NCBI RefSeq assembly: GCF_001625565.1
Contig: NZ_AUXS01000053.1
Span: forward strand, 62,001 to 126,000
Reading direction: 5' to 3'
DNA length: 64,000 nt
Origin: Pseudoalteromonas luteoviolacea NCIMB 1944
GTDB lineage: Bacteria > Pseudomonadota > Gammaproteobacteria > Enterobacterales > Alteromonadaceae
Shown in pieces: positions 9,328-18,826 of this stretch. The notes beneath the pieces were generated by a model that worked only from the letters and a program-made list of their open reading frames with translations, was not told where the DNA came from and searched no databases. Position 1 is the stretch's first letter. Every line of letters starts with the position of its first letter. The position numbers and the translations under genes were made by a program.

Positions 9328-9471
9328 AGCACTCCGAAAAGTATTGTATTTTTATCTCGATTCAGTAGTAAACCTAGTTGTATGTCCGCTATATTAAAAC
9401 AAAATACTTAGAACTGGTAAGTGGTTTACTACTTTTAAGACTGTCTCACTTATTATATCGGCGGCGTAAAC

Positions 9472-12162
9472 TTGAAATTAAGCAACAATGATAATAAACA
9501 ATATAAGCACATAACACTGGACAATGGTCTAAGAGTTTTACTAATTACCGACTCGAGCTGTGAGAAGTCTGCAGCCTCTTTAGCTATTAACATTGGTCAC
9601 TTTGACGATCCCGTAGGTCGCCAAGGTATGGCTCACTTTATTGAGCATATGCTGTTTTTGGGTACAGAGCAATACCCAATTAAAGGAGAGTTCTCTCAGG
9701 TCGTAAGTCAAAGTGGTGGAAACAGCAACGCTTGGACTGGTACTGAACATACATGCTATTTCTTCGATTGCCTAGCGAATAAATTCGATTCTTTACTGTC
9801 TCGTTTCGCGGATTTTTTCATTGCGCCGCTTTTTGAGCAAAGTGCTTTAAATGATGAGCGCAATGCCATCGATGCCGAATTTAACCTAAAAGTGAAAGAT
9901 GACAATAGACGGATCATTCAAGCGCACAAAGAAACTGCAAACCCAGCTCACCCCTTTACTAAGTTCTCTGTCGGCAATCACGATACTTTGGGTGATAGCC
10001 ATGGTGATATTCGCCAAGAAATCATCGACTTTTTTAACAACAATTACCAAGCCCAATGGATGACCTTAGTTCTAGCTGGTCCGCAACATCTTGATGAACT
10101 GAAGCAAATGGCCACAAGTCACTTTCAAAGGATTAAAGGCGACAAAACGTATCAAAAACCAAAGGTTGACGTTCCTTTTTATCGTGATGAAGATCTCGGC
10201 TTAAAACTTCACATAAAACCTCGCAAACATTTACAAAAACTGATTGTCAGCTTTGCCATGCCTAATATAAATGAGCTATATCGATACAAAAGCTTGAGCT
10301 TTATTGCCCACCTATTGGGCTACGAAGGTGAAGGTTCACTGTACGCAATATTGAAGAAGAACGGTTGGATAAATGCACTTTCAGCAGGCGGAGGCGTCAA
10401 TGGCAGTAACTTCAAGGATTTTAATGTAAGCTTCGCACTGACCGATATTGGTATTGAATTTTACGAAGACATCGTGGAGATGTTGTTCGAATACATTAGT
10501 TTGATCACAGAACAACACCATATTCTACCCGCGTTATACGCTGACAAAAAACGCTTAATGGAGCTTGCATTTGACAACCAGGAAGTCAACAAGTTGATAG
10601 ACTGGGTGAGCAATGTCAGCGTCAACATGCATCATTACAGTGAAGAAAACACATTGTATGGCGATTACTGCATGGAACGCTTTAACCAAACACTGCATAC
10701 CGAACTGTTAAATTACTTATCGCCTCACAATATGCGATTGGTATTGATCCACCCAGAGACCACCGATGAACCCGGAGCAATCAATAAAATTGCCCAGTGG
10801 TATAACACACCCTATCAAATTGCCCAGCTCAATAAAGAATGGCTCAATGCGCTTGCTCGAATCGATCAACCTTTGCCTGAAATGCGACTACCGAACGTCA
10901 ATCCATATCTCAGCCAAGAAAACATTCTCTATGATATTGAGTCGACAACACATACGCCTGTCCAACTTAAAGACAGACCGGGGTTTGCGTTTTGGTTTAA
11001 ACAAGATGCCACATTTAGAGTCACTAAAGGGCATTTTTACCTTGAATTAGATTCCGAAGCCTCAATCTCAAATCACAAAGCAATGGCGCTAACACGGCTG
11101 TTTGCTGATTTATTTATGGACAGTGTCGCCGAACAGTTTTATTCAGCTGAACTGGCGGGGCTTAGCTACCACCTCACTTCACACCAAGGAGGTTTGACAC
11201 TGCATACTGCGGGGCTTTCATCTTGTCAGTTGAAATTAGCTTCGCAGCTTGTTGAGGCACTTCAAAAGCAGCCGATTAGCGCAACCCGATTCGCAGAGTA
11301 CAAAAAGCAACTCATCAGGCATTGGCAAAATCACAATAAAAATAAACCAGTAAGTGAGCTTTTTAGTATCCTAGGTGCCAAGTTAATGCCCTGGAACCCA
11401 ACACCGAATGAACTAGCTGCTGCACTCAAAAATGTGTGTTTCAATGAGTTCAATGCCTTTCGCGACTCTTTCTTTACGTCTATTCACGCTAAGGCATTCT
11501 TGCATGGCAATTGGCAAACTAAACACGCAATTGCAATACAGCAGCAGCTTTTGTGCAATTTTGCCAAGAGTGAAATTTTAGATGACTTAAAAAAGCCACT
11601 TAATACAATTGACAAACATCTTAGTGAGACAATTGCCAATGAACACAGTGAACACGCTTTTGTTCACTATATTCAAGCGCCCAGTAATAGCGTACAAGAT
11701 AAAATAAAAATCATGGCGTTCAACCAGTTAATTAGCCAACATTATTTTGAAAAGCTTCGTACCGAACAACAGCTAGGTTACCTTGTTGGCGCAGGCTACG
11801 CACCATTCAATACTAGAGCTGGCATTGCCTTTTACATTCAGTCGCCAAATTACGAAAGCTCAGAACTTCTCAACTATCACCAACTGTTTTTGCAAGAGTT
11901 TGTAGACAACATTGACAGTTTAGAGCATTTGCAATGGTCAGACGTCAAGACCAGTTTAAAATCACAAATTGCTGAAAAAGACAAAAATTTGCGCTTGCGC
12001 TCGCAGCGCTTTTGGATTGCCATCGGCAACGAGGATCATACATTTTCTATGCAGTCGAAGTTATTAGATGCACTGAATCAATTGTCATTTGCAGAAATAA
12101 AGGCTTTTATTTCGACCGTTACCGATACATCCTTCCCCAGCATCACACTCCGTATAAACTAG
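9472..12162 (+). CDS. pitrilysin/insulinase family (M16) zinc metalloprotease
   Basis: Zinc peptidase of the M16A type, 896 residues with the usual four repeated roughly 220-residue domains. The inverted zinc motif HFIEH is at residues 55-59 and the third ligand is Glu136 in NAIDAEF; the spacing of 77 residues from His59 equals that in E. coli protease III. No signal peptide is visible, unlike periplasmic PtrA, so the enzyme is probably cytosolic and may degrade oligopeptides. The C-terminal half keeps RTEQQLGYLVG, the conserved substrate-contact segment of the family. The start codon is TTG; an in-frame stop at 9436 and no ATG nearby leave no better choice. Confidence 0.9.
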   Translation: MKLSNNDNKQYKHITLDNGLRVLLITDSSCEKSAASLAINIGHFDDPVGRQGMAHFIEHMLFLGTEQYPIKGEFSQVVSQSGGNSNAWTGTEHTCYFFDCLANKFDSLLSRFADFFIAPLFEQSALNDERNAIDAEFNLKVKDDNRRIIQAHKETANPAHPFTKFSVGNHDTLGDSHGDIRQEIIDFFNNNYQAQWMTLVLAGPQHLDELKQMATSHFQRIKGDKTYQKPKVDVPFYRDEDLGLKLHIKPRKHLQKLIVSFAMPNINELYRYKSLSFIAHLLGYEGEGSLYAILKKNGWINALSAGGGVNGSNFKDFNVSFALTDIGIEFYEDIVEMLFEYISLITEQHHILPALYADKKRLMELAFDNQEVNKLIDWVSNVSVNMHHYSEENTLYGDYCMERFNQTLHTELLNYLSPHNMRLVLIHPETTDEPGAINKIAQWYNTPYQIAQLNKEWLNALARIDQPLPEMRLPNVNPYLSQENILYDIESTTHTPVQLKDRPGFAFWFKQDATFRVTKGHFYLELDSEASISNHKAMALTRLFADLFMDSVAEQFYSAELAGLSYHLTSHQGGLTLHTAGLSSCQLKLASQLVEALQKQPISATRFAEYKKQLIRHWQNHNKNKPVSELFSILGAKLMPWNPTPNELAAALKNVCFNEFNAFRDSFFTSIHAKAFLHGNWQTKHAIAIQQQLLCNFAKSEILDDLKKPLNTIDKHLSETIANEHSEHAFVHYIQAPSNSVQDKIKIMAFNQLISQHYFEKLRTEQQLGYLVGAGYAPFNTRAGIAFYIQSPNYESSELLNYHQLFLQEFVDNIDSLEHLQWSDVKTSLKSQIAEKDKNLRLRSQRFWIAIGNEDHTFSMQSKLLDALNQLSFAEIKAFISTVTDTSFPSITLRIN

Positions 12163-12167
12163 TGAAT

Positions 12168-12206
12168 GCTCGCTTATCAAGGTAGTTATATACCTTGCCA
12201 GCGAGC
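12168..12206 (+). terminator. candidate terminator after the M16 protease
   Basis: Two-tier hairpin: outer 7-bp stem GCTCGCT/AGCGAGC and inner 7-bp stem CAAGGTA/TACCTTG with a 6-nt loop. It starts 5 bp after the stop codon. The following bases (TTCATATTTGACATTTT) are T-rich but not a clean T run. Confidence 0.5.
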
Positions 12207-12320
12207 TTCATATTTGACATTTTGGTTAAAAAGGTACAAAAATCCTAAATTCTAACCGACTCTTTCCACATTTCATCAATTATGCTTTGACTCAGGATAG
12301 CTGTTTCGATTAGATTAACG

Positions 12321-14585
12321 ATGAATGTATTAATCTTGTACACTATGGTATATAAAAACAATATAAGAAACTTATTGGCTCTTATTTATCTTTTAGCTCT
12401 GAGTACCCCTGTACACGCACATGTCATTTTAGAGCCGCTGTCGAACAACCCTTTGCTTTTTTTGGCTGTTGTCATGTTGTGCTTGACGCCATTTTTTGTG
12501 ATGCTCATTATTAACCGCAAAGCAGCAAAAAATCTCGACAACTTACGCATGTCGGAAAAATGGTTAAAAAGTACCGTAGAAGGAAGTGGTGATACCCTGT
12601 GGGATTGGAATATCCAATCTGGTGATATCATACGTATCAATGATAAATATGCGTTAAACGAAGAAAAAAGTAATCACTTTATACCTAACGCTAAGCGAAT
12701 ACATCCACAAGACATTCCACTTGTTGAAAAACAGCTTAAACTGCACTTCGCCGAAAAGACCGCCTTTTTTGAAGCTTCATACCGGTTGAGAGATAATTTA
12801 AATCAGTATCACTGGGTCTTAGACAAGGGCAAGGTTATCAGTAAAGACGATAACCTTAATCCGCTGAGAATGACAGGGACCGTACGTGATATCAACCATT
12901 TAAAAAGTACTGAGGAGCGCCTCAACTTATTCGCTAAGTGTGTTGAGTCCCTTACCGACGCCATCGCTATCTATGATCATAATTTTAAGCTAGTAGATTT
13001 AAACCCCAGCTACATTCGGGTGTTTGGTGGCAAGCGTGCACAATACATAGAATCAGACTTTCAACTACCAGGGTATGACAGTCGTTTTATCAGGCAAATA
13101 AAGTCGGCACTGAAAGAGACTGAGCACTGGCAGGAAGAACTGAAGATATACGACCAAAAAGGCAATATGTTACCAATCGAGGTGACCATCGACGAAATCA
13201 AAAATAGCCATGGTCATGTCACTAACTATGTGGTTGTTTTTTCAGATTTAACAGAAAGAAAGAAAGCAGAATCACAATTGCATAACCTTTCAAACCGAGA
13301 TCGCATAACAGGCCTGCCAAACAGAAACTTATTCTTTACTAATTTAAAAAAGCTCTCACAACAGGGCACACATCATGCCCTTTTGGTGTTTGACCTTGAT
13401 AACTTTAAAAAGATCAATGATTCACTTGGCCACCAGCTAGGTGATAGCTTACTTTCGAAATTGGCTATGAGGCTTAACAAACTGTGTCGCCAGCAGGATA
13501 CCTTCTATCGTTTAGGCGGTGACGAATTTGCACTGGTGATGTCTGGTACCAACGACATACACACCATCACAAAAGTCGCAAAACAATTCTTAGCAGCCAT
13601 TGCCACCCCATTTAAGATGGCAAATCACGAACTGGTTATTACGTCTTCTGTAGGTATTGTATTGTTTCCAGAAGACGGTAATACCCCTGAGATCCTGTTA
13701 AAAAATGCCGATACCGCGATGTATCATGCAAAGCAAAAAGGTAACCATTACCTGTTTTTCAATGACTCAATGAATGAGCAAGCAGTCAAAAGGTTGCAAA
13801 TAGAAAACTTAATGCGCTTCGGTTTGAAAGAAGACCATTTTGTTGTTTATTACCAACCTAAAATGGATATCCGCACAGGTAAATTGGTTGGAATGGAGGC
13901 ATTAGTACGATTTATCACACCGAAGAAAGGCATTATTAGCCCAGGCGTATTTATTCCTATCGCCGAAGAAACAGGGCAAATTATTGAAATCGGTGAAGTG
14001 GTGCTAGATAAAGCCTGTAAAGATGTTAAACGCTGGGTTGACAAAGGCTTGTTTAATGGCCGAGTTGCAGTCAATTTATCAGCAAAACAATTTAGCCTCC
14101 CTGATTTAACAGCCCGTATAGATATTATCTTGCAAAAAAATCAACTTCCTTCGTATTTCTTGGAGCTTGAAATCACCGAAGGTACGGTTATGGACGATCC
14201 ACAAGAAGCGATTTCAATTATGCGCTCGCTGAGCTCTCGCGGGATACACCTTGCGATGGATGATTTTGGTACAGGTTATTCGTCTTTAGCTTACTTAAAG
14301 CAATTTCCACTTAATACGCTGAAAGTAGACAAAGCATTTATCGACGATATGGAAAGTGAGCGAGGTCGAAACATGGTCGACTCTATCGTCACCATTGCCC
14401 ATAACCTCGACCTGCACGTAGTGGCCGAAGGTGTCGAAGAAGAAGAGCAATTAACGCTTTTGAAACAGCTTGAATGCCAAACAATCCAGGGGTATTACTA
14501 CTCAAAGCCCCTTTCTAGCGAAGAGTTTGAACGCTTTTTACAAGCGGAGACAGGTGAAAAGCCAAATCTGCAACTTGTAAACTAA
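12321..14585 (+). CDS. membrane-anchored PAS-GGDEF-EAL cyclic-di-GMP protein
   Basis: Signalling protein of 754 residues for cyclic di-GMP turnover. Two hydrophobic segments occur at about 18-34 and 43-64, so the sensor part is held at the inner membrane. Two PAS-like domains follow (about 80-190 and 200-315, the first with TLWDWNIQSGD and a PAC-like RMTGTVRDI). The GGDEF domain has an intact GGDEF motif at 399-403, and the EAL domain has EALVRF at 526-531, with downstream DDFGTGYSSL and EGVEEEEQ. Both catalytic motifs are intact, so it could be bifunctional; which activity dominates is not readable. Single-gene unit. A second ATG at 12345 is an alternative start; neither has a strong ribosome-binding site. 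Confidence 0.92.
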   Translation: MNVLILYTMVYKNNIRNLLALIYLLALSTPVHAHVILEPLSNNPLLFLAVVMLCLTPFFVMLIINRKAAKNLDNLRMSEKWLKSTVEGSGDTLWDWNIQSGDIIRINDKYALNEEKSNHFIPNAKRIHPQDIPLVEKQLKLHFAEKTAFFEASYRLRDNLNQYHWVLDKGKVISKDDNLNPLRMTGTVRDINHLKSTEERLNLFAKCVESLTDAIAIYDHNFKLVDLNPSYIRVFGGKRAQYIESDFQLPGYDSRFIRQIKSALKETEHWQEELKIYDQKGNMLPIEVTIDEIKNSHGHVTNYVVVFSDLTERKKAESQLHNLSNRDRITGLPNRNLFFTNLKKLSQQGTHHALLVFDLDNFKKINDSLGHQLGDSLLSKLAMRLNKLCRQQDTFYRLGGDEFALVMSGTNDIHTITKVAKQFLAAIATPFKMANHELVITSSVGIVLFPEDGNTPEILLKNADTAMYHAKQKGNHYLFFNDSMNEQAVKRLQIENLMRFGLKEDHFVVYYQPKMDIRTGKLVGMEALVRFITPKKGIISPGVFIPIAEETGQIIEIGEVVLDKACKDVKRWVDKGLFNGRVAVNLSAKQFSLPDLTARIDIILQKNQLPSYFLELEITEGTVMDDPQEAISIMRSLSSRGIHLAMDDFGTGYSSLAYLKQFPLNTLKVDKAFIDDMESERGRNMVDSIVTIAHNLDLHVVAEGVEEEEQLTLLKQLECQTIQGYYYSKPLSSEEFERFLQAETGEKPNLQLVN

Positions 14586-15344
14586 CTCTTTTTTAGTGTC
14601 ATGAGTTCATAAATCCCTTTTAGTAGACAAGCCTACAACCACCACTTAAGCCCCCTATACCCACTTTTTACGGATAAAAACCAATCAAAAACACAAAATT
14701 GTTGCAAAATATTGCATTATTTAATTTAATACCAGCCTTGAAGATACAAGTGATTGCCAATTCTTTAGTACTAAAAATCGGTAATTCGCTAACGTAAGAG
14801 GAAAAATTCCTTAATAAACAAAATATTATTGGGTTTAGCTGATAAATTCTCTCCGTTTGAATGCTGAAAATGTGAATTTTGCCACATTATCGGCTCATTT
14901 AAGGTGAGAAAAGTGATGCTAATTTTGGATTCTTGCTTAGCGTAATATCGAGTTTGGTAAAACGTAATAGTGAATTTACGAATACTAGGCTAAAGTTAGT
15001 ATTAAGTAGTTTAGGCGGTACTTGATAGATCATTTGGTCATGGTGTAGTTTGCAGCTACTCCACAGTAGTGCTTATTAAGCACTACTTGAGATGGTTTTA
15101 GAATGAGAAAGACCGAATAGGCATATTTTTTGAACTTATCTAATCTAATTTAATAAATTTCAATGGATTGTAAATTTAATTTATGTAATTAGACGAATAC
15201 TGTTCAGCTTGAATATGTCAAGTATGTTTGTTATTTCATGACATTTTGCATAACAGGCCTTACTCATTACAGAATTCTCTCAATAGCTGCTAAAATTAGC
15301 CCCATGTTGTTTTAATTAATATAGTTTTTTCAAGGACACGGGCT
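14586..15344. other. 759-bp gene-free region with a strong hairpin
   Basis: No reading frame of any length on either strand looks real. The region is AT-rich. The one clear structure is a perfect 10-bp stem, AGTAGTGCTT (15065-15074) with AAGCACTACT (15078-15087), around a 3-nt loop. It lies 258 bp upstream of the MmcQ/YjbR gene and is not followed by a T run, so it is not an obvious terminator. The promoter for the downstream gene should lie near TATAGT just before 15330. Confidence 0.6.
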
Positions 15345-15743
15345 ATGGATCAGAAGAGTGTACATAATTATTTACAGGCAAAGCCTGGGACCTTTATTAC
15401 CAAGCCGTTTGCACAAGAAGTAGATGTGTATAAAGTGCAACATAAAATGTTTGCAACGCTTTATGAAGGTAAAGAAGGCCAAACAAATGAAAATGGTGAA
15501 CCAGTGTGGTGGCTAAATTTAAAATGCGACCCTGATGAAGCCTTGTTACTTCGTGACAAATATTCATCGATTGTACCTGGATACCATATGAACAAGCGTC
15601 TTTGGAATACCATTGTGCTTGATGGCAGCATTCCTGAAGACGAATTGCAAAAGTTAATTGATGACTCTTACAACATTGTTGTGGATAACCTGCCTACAGC
15701 ACAACGTGAAGAGTTAAACCGTATCACTTCTGGTGGTAATTAA
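15345..15743 (+). CDS. MmcQ/YjbR family protein
   Basis: A 132-residue protein of the MmcQ/YjbR (DUF419) family, small cytosolic proteins with a CyaY-like fold and double-wing surface proposed to bind DNA. The family pattern is visible: KPGTFITKPFAQEVDVYKVQHKMFATL, then WWLNLKCDPDEALLLRDKY, VPGYHMNKRLWNTIVLDG and a terminal helix LIDDSYNIVVDNLP. An AAGGA site is present upstream. It is a single-gene unit followed by a hairpin. The function is unknown in the family. Confidence 0.87.
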   Translation: MDQKSVHNYLQAKPGTFITKPFAQEVDVYKVQHKMFATLYEGKEGQTNENGEPVWWLNLKCDPDEALLLRDKYSSIVPGYHMNKRLWNTIVLDGSIPEDELQKLIDDSYNIVVDNLPTAQREELNRITSGGN

Positions 15744-15750
15744 TTGGCCT

Positions 15751-15771
15751 CCCTCGCACTGTGTGCGAGGG
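15751..15771 (+). terminator. hairpin after the MmcQ/YjbR gene, possible terminator
   Basis: Perfect 9-bp stem CCCTCGCAC/GTGCGAGGG with a TGT loop starting 8 bp after the stop codon. It is followed by CCATTTAACC rather than a T run, so it may stabilise the mRNA end rather than terminate by itself. Confidence 0.5.
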
Positions 15772-15909
15772 CCATTTAACCCTCCCCTGCTTAAACCCCT
15801 TACCCTTTAGCACTACTTTTCTCCTTTCTGATGGTTCTGTCACCCTGCTGTAAATTTGTTGTGGTTAATTATGCGCATCAAAATACAGATGTTTTAGGAA
15901 CAGACGACT

Positions 15910-17736
15910 ATGAAAAAAATCTTACTTCCCTTTGTCCTTTCAGCCCTCTTTACCGGTTGTTCACTTGATGGCGACGATGGTAATAATGGCACAAATGGAA
16001 TTGATGGCGCTGAGGGGAAAATTGGCGAGACCGGGCCAGCGGGGGAAAAAGGCGATCAAGGCACGCCAGGTGCAGCAGGACAGCCTGGAGTTAATGCTCA
16101 TGCGCAATTAACGCCAGTACTGGTTGGCCGTGCAGTTCTTAACGCACAAAGCCCTGAAGGGGCTGCTGAAATTGTCGGTTACCATGCCCCTAGCCAACGT
16201 ATCTTTGCACTTAATAGCTCTGCAACCCCTGCGACAGTTGAAATTATCGAGATTGGGCAAATGGATACAGATTCGCTCACCAAAAACGCACGCGGAGTTA
16301 TCACAGGCACAAACCTGCAAAGCAAAGAGACAGTAAACTTAAACGAGCATGAAAGCGGAGATGCGAATAGTTTAGCAATTCACGGGAACTTGCTTGCTGT
16401 TGCGATAGCCAAAGAAACTGGTCAAGCTGGTAAAATCGCATTTTTTGACATTTCGGCTTCTAAGCCTGTATTTATCAAATCTGTTAGCGTTGGTTATTTA
16501 CCAGATATGGTAACATTTACACCAGATGGCGCCAAAGTCATTGTCGCCAATGAAGGCGAGCCCAAAGGTGACTACAGTATTGATCCCGAAGGTAGCATAG
16601 CCGTAATCGCGATCAATAACGGCCAAGTTGAAGATAATGCTACGATCCTAAACTTCAACCAGTTTGATGATCAAATGGCAACACTATCCAAACAAGGGGT
16701 TGTATTTGCCAATCCGACTGGTAGAACCATTAAAGGCAAAGAGATAAAGACCACTGTTTCTATGGATCTTGAGCCAGAATACGTCACAATCAGCAAAGAT
16801 AGCCGCTATGCCTATATTTCATTACAAGAAAATAATGCCATCGCAAAAGTTGACCTCAAAGACAACAGTCTATCTATTCATGGTCTCGGTTTTAAAGACT
16901 GGGGGAAGTGGACGTTAGACGCCTCTGATAAAGACAACGCAATTAACTTTTCATCATACCCAGGGCTCTACGGTATGTATCAGCCGGATTCAATATCGGC
17001 TTATCAATGGCAAGGCGCAAACTTTATCATTTCTGCCAACGAAGGAGATGGCAGAGAGTACTTCTTTGACTCTCCTGATGAAAACACTTGTTTAGCGGAT
17101 GGCGGCCTTGAATACGACAAAGACGATGGCTGCTTAGCGTATACCGATGAGGTCAGGGCGGAAGATTTAACGCTGGGTAACAACTTTGACTATGTGAATA
17201 ATGACGACCAAGATATTGGCAGATTAAAGGTCAGTACAGTATTAGGAGATGCTGACAAAGATAACCAATACGAAGCACTCTATACTTACGGCGCGCGATC
17301 TTTCTCGATTTGGGACCACAACGGCTATAGAGTCTATGATTCTGGGGATGAGATTGGCAAGATTACAGCCGCAATTCACGGCTCAGCATTCAATAATGAT
17401 GAAGATGAAAACAAGGGAGATACACGCTCAGATGCCAAAGGAGCTGAACCCGAAGCACTTGCCATCGGACAGATAAATGACCGTACTTACGCCTTTATTG
17501 GCCTAGAACGCATGGGTGGAATTCTCATTTATGACGTGACCAACCCTTTCAATGTCACCATGAATACTTACATGATCAACCGAGGCTTGGAAGCCGATGC
17601 TGAGATAAGTGGCGATCTTGCTCCCGAAGGAATGGTTTTTATTGACCAAGCGCAAAGCCCGACAGGTGAAGCTTTGTTAGTTGTAGGTAACGAGATCTCT
17701 GGCAGCATTTCTATTTGGTCATTGTCGAGTCAGTAA
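15910..17736 (+). CDS. lipoprotein with collagen-like stalk and choice-of-anchor I beta-propeller domain
   Basis: Secreted lipoprotein of 608 residues. The signal peptide ends in a lipobox LFTGC with Cys17 as the lipidated residue. Residues 21-62 are 14 uninterrupted Gly-X-Y triplets (GDDGNNGTNGIDG through GQPGVN), a collagen-like segment that could trimerise as a stalk. The remainder resembles the choice-of-anchor I domain: repeated strands such as FDISASKPVFIKSVSVGYLPD, FTPDGAKVIVANEGEP, and ANEGDGREYF, with several acidic runs that may bind calcium. That domain is found in extracellular and phosphatase-like proteins and is probably a beta-propeller. Enzymatic activity is not evident. Single gene with its own upstream region; the pfkA gene follows after 70 bp. 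Confidence 0.85.
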   Translation: MKKILLPFVLSALFTGCSLDGDDGNNGTNGIDGAEGKIGETGPAGEKGDQGTPGAAGQPGVNAHAQLTPVLVGRAVLNAQSPEGAAEIVGYHAPSQRIFALNSSATPATVEIIEIGQMDTDSLTKNARGVITGTNLQSKETVNLNEHESGDANSLAIHGNLLAVAIAKETGQAGKIAFFDISASKPVFIKSVSVGYLPDMVTFTPDGAKVIVANEGEPKGDYSIDPEGSIAVIAINNGQVEDNATILNFNQFDDQMATLSKQGVVFANPTGRTIKGKEIKTTVSMDLEPEYVTISKDSRYAYISLQENNAIAKVDLKDNSLSIHGLGFKDWGKWTLDASDKDNAINFSSYPGLYGMYQPDSISAYQWQGANFIISANEGDGREYFFDSPDENTCLADGGLEYDKDDGCLAYTDEVRAEDLTLGNNFDYVNNDDQDIGRLKVSTVLGDADKDNQYEALYTYGARSFSIWDHNGYRVYDSGDEIGKITAAIHGSAFNNDEDENKGDTRSDAKGAEPEALAIGQINDRTYAFIGLERMGGILIYDVTNPFNVTMNTYMINRGLEADAEISGDLAPEGMVFIDQAQSPTGEALLVVGNEISGSISIWSLSSQ

Positions 17737-17806
17737 CATTTTTGACATTTGAGCATCGCTGTCTAGGATAAAGCTAGCATCGCACCTTAAATACTGAGGG
17801 GGTTTT

Positions 17807-18796
17807 ATGAAACGCATAGCACTTATCACCAGCGGCGGCGATGCGCCAGGCATGAATGCTGCCATTCGCTCGATTGTACTCGCCTGTCACGAACAAAACA
17901 TCCAATGCTTGGGCTTTTTTCATGGATACAATGGCCTAATGCTCGATGAATTCAAAGAACTAACCGTTGATTTGGTGGCGCCTATTATTCAATTGGGTGG
18001 CACCATTTTAAAAAGCGCACGCTGTAAAGAAATGCATAACAATGAAGGTGTTGAACAAGTGGCCGGTACACTTACGCGACACAATATTGATGCGCTGATT
18101 GTGGTTGGTGGGGACGGTTCATTTCGGGGAATGATGGCATTACAACCATATTGGCATGGACACCTAATTGGCATACCAGCAACAATAGATAACGACTTGG
18201 CGTGTACTGACAAAACCATTGGCTTTGCGACTGCTGTGAGCACGGCAACACATGCAATCGACAAAATTCGTGACACTGCAAATGCCTTTGAACGCGTATT
18301 TATTGTTGAGGTCATGGGACGCCACAGTGGCCATATTGCGTTCAATGTCGGGCTAGCTACAGGTGCTGAAGCCATATTATCGTTCGAAAATTGCGACAGT
18401 ACAAATTTAGAGCAAGTAAAAGCTGACTTAATAAACCAGATCCAATCTCAGCGGCAACACAACCACAGTGGCTTTGTTATTGTTCTGGCAGAGAATTTAT
18501 GGCCTGGGGGACCCCATGGCCTACAAGCTGCGCTGCGAGAAACCGCAAATATTGAGAGCGCAGTATGCGTTTTAGGCTACATTCAACGAGGCGGCAACCC
18601 ATGTCCAGAAGATCGCATTCTAGCGACGGAGCTAGGCATTGAAGCGGTAAGGGCTGCTAAAAATAGATCGGGTATTATGGTCGGCAAAGTACATGGACAA
18701 ATCTCAACAAACTGCATTATCCGAGCAACAGAGCAAAGTAAACCGGTAGACCAAGCATTACGTTTGGCCTACCATCAGATCTGCCAACTAACTTAA
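17807..18796 (+). CDS. pfkA: ATP-dependent 6-phosphofructokinase
   Basis: Phosphorylates fructose 6-phosphate in glycolysis; cytosolic. The 329-residue protein starts with the nucleotide loop MKRIALITSGGDAPGMNAAIR. VVGGDGSFRG (99-108) has glycine after GGD, the mark of ATP rather than pyrophosphate use. The catalytic loop is PATIDNDL, with Asp128 and Asp130, where E. coli has PGTIDND. VEVMGRHSGHIA and LGYIQRGGNPCPEDR are the substrate and effector-binding motifs. A GAGGGGG ribosome-binding site precedes the ATG. It is convergent with nhaD, 30 bp apart. Confidence 0.95.
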   Translation: MKRIALITSGGDAPGMNAAIRSIVLACHEQNIQCLGFFHGYNGLMLDEFKELTVDLVAPIIQLGGTILKSARCKEMHNNEGVEQVAGTLTRHNIDALIVVGGDGSFRGMMALQPYWHGHLIGIPATIDNDLACTDKTIGFATAVSTATHAIDKIRDTANAFERVFIVEVMGRHSGHIAFNVGLATGAEAILSFENCDSTNLEQVKADLINQIQSQRQHNHSGFVIVLAENLWPGGPHGLQAALRETANIESAVCVLGYIQRGGNPCPEDRILATELGIEAVRAAKNRSGIMVGKVHGQISTNCIIRATEQSKPVDQALRLAYHQICQLT

Positions 18797-18826
18797 CGCC
18801 CTAACTCGCTCTTTAAAGACGATGAT

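Noticed and set aside
15970..16095. DNA tandem repeat in the collagen-like segment
   Set aside because: The Gly-X-Y periodicity is at protein level; the codons vary and no exact DNA repeat unit is visible.
17989..18375. 128-residue minus-strand frame inside pfkA
   Set aside because: Antisense to a clear phosphofructokinase, with a composition typical of reversed coding sequence.
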